Part shown: one piece after another, positions 63,337-64,000 of the stretch
Numbering within the stretch: position 1 is the first letter of the stretch
Layout of the letters: each line of letters begins with the position of its first letter
Source: CAWHOW01 sp963831005
GTDB lineage: Bacteria > Bacteroidota > Bacteroidia > Bacteroidales > CG2-30-32-10
DNA length: 64,000 bases
Assembly: GCA_963831005.1 (NCBI GenBank)
Contig: CAWHOW010000033.1
Coordinates: forward strand, 100,729 to 164,728
Direction: 5' to 3'
The notes under the pieces: generated by a model
Told to the model about the DNA's origin: nothing
The model's database searches: none
The model's input: only the letters and a program-made list of their open reading frames with translations
Program-made: the position numbers and the translations under genes

Positions 63337-64000
63337 GTGCATAGGATGATGAGGAGGGGAGTCCTTGGAATCGGGGCGCTGCGGCTCGCCGCGGCTTCGC
63401 TGGCGGGCTGTTCTGGCCAGGTTCTCGCACCCCCCACTCCATGTGACGAATCGGGTCGCGGTCCGGACGCCGGGAACCTGCCAGCATCGTCGGCCGACGG
63501 TTCCTCCGATGGATTGAACGACGAACAGTCGCCGGATGCCGAGTCCGGCATTTCCGACGCGGTCGGCGTGTCGTCGCCGGACGCCGGCGCGACCCCGACG
63601 TGCACGGGCCCAACGGCCACGACGCGCATCAGTGTAGTAGCCAACGTAAGCGCTGTCTCGGCACCACCCCCCGCCCCGTGGGATGCCCAAGACCCAGACT
63701 CAACGAGTAACTTTTCGTTCGGAGTCGTCATTTTCCACGGCGCCGGCAGTCCGCACGACGGACTCCTCTTTTTCGTGAACACGGGGACCAACGCGTGGGA
63801 GGACCCATTTTGGTGGCAGGTGGGAGCGACGTGGAGGGCGGAACGCCCGGAGCCAACCTCGAGATTCCCACTGGAACACTCGCGTTTACGACGGCGGGCG
63901 CACTCCAGAAGGCGACGTCCACCGCAAGCTCGTTCGCATTCAATGGTGCCCCGTACCAATCCGTCTCAGTCGTCCCTTCGATGACGCAGTTTGCCGACTA
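63337..64000 (+). pseudogene. Lipoprotein of myxobacterial type, frameshifted, cut by window end
   Basis: A signal peptide with lipobox LAGC (RLAAASLAGCSG) is followed by an Asp/Ser-rich linker (DGSSDGLNDEQSPDAESG), common in Polyangia lipoproteins. The globular part begins SNFSFGVVIFHGAGSPHDGL and FVNTGTNAWEDPFWW. After this the frame breaks near 63823; another frame continues GGTPGANLEIPTGTLAFTTA and LQKATSTASSFAFNGAPYQS to the window edge. Function unknown. The real start could be the ATG at 63346 or 63349. Confidence 0.6.

Overview
Most of the window (about 1-57,990) reads as one AT-rich Bacteroidota genome. The evidence is several secreted proteins with type IX secretion (T9SS) C-terminal sorting domains, one gliding-motility-type C-terminus, promoters of the TAnnTTTG type, and a tmRNA with a GNDYNYAMAA tag. 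The last 6 kb differs: GC rises sharply near 57,990, the genes look acidobacterial (TonB-dependent receptor with a carboxypeptidase-like N-domain, TPR protein), and almost every gene there is broken by frameshifts. A further change near 63,250-63,340 leads into a myxobacterial-style lipoprotein. I read the window as a chimeric metagenomic contig with two false joins.

Layout of the Bacteroidota part. 1-5.2 kb: broken EamA transporter, aldehyde dehydrogenase, secreted T9SS protein, ssrA, and the 3' remnant of a probable recombinase abutting ssrA. 5.2-22.6 kb: a redox/sulfur island, the best candidate for an undescribed system. A seven-gene plus-strand operon holds a Crp/Fnr regulator, NifX-like protein, thioesterase, HdrC-like Fe-S protein, exported DsrE, OsmC and methyltransferase. 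A nine-gene minus-strand operon holds four thioredoxins, a ferredoxin, two small membrane proteins and two DUF302 proteins; it starts at a sigma-54-like promoter beside a divergent sigma-54 activator gene. A six-gene minus-strand operon encodes DsrE2, TusA, MvhD, two HdrA-type flavoproteins (one with a GltD-like insertion, one with a C-terminal winged-helix-like tail) and a QmoC-like membrane subunit; it diverges from a second Crp/Fnr regulator. Both regulator genes have twin TGTGA-N6-TCACA-type sites upstream, matching their CRP-like recognition helices. Together the genes suggest a quinone-linked Hdr/Qmo-like complex fed by sulfane-sulfur carriers and buffered by thioredoxins. No dsrAB, aprAB or hdrB is visible.

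22.6-25.1 kb is a decayed stretch: orphan repeats, gene fragments and a pirin gene with an in-frame TAG. 25.4-33.8 kb has a START-domain protein, then a tight five-gene operon (UbiA prenyltransferase, rifampicin-phosphotransferase-like dikinase, HMG-CoA reductase, CdsA-like cytidylyltransferase, polyprenol-kinase-like protein) that looks like an isoprenoid-lipid pathway, and a GNAT gene with a decayed paralogue beside it. 34.4-38.3 kb: two DUF3857/transglutaminase-like proteins, one lacking the catalytic Cys and one frameshifted. 38.9-48.0 kb: two very large exported collagen-like proteins with shared promoters and N-domains. 48.1-58.0 kb: surface and secreted proteins, including a papain-type protease fused behind a chagasin-like inhibitor domain and a separate chagasin-like gene next to it, two T9SS proteins, a 21-bp minisatellite and a gliding-motility-type protein cut by the chimeric join.

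Single-base frameshifts or stops recur across the window. Some may be real decay, but the pattern also fits imperfect consensus sequence, so each is flagged.
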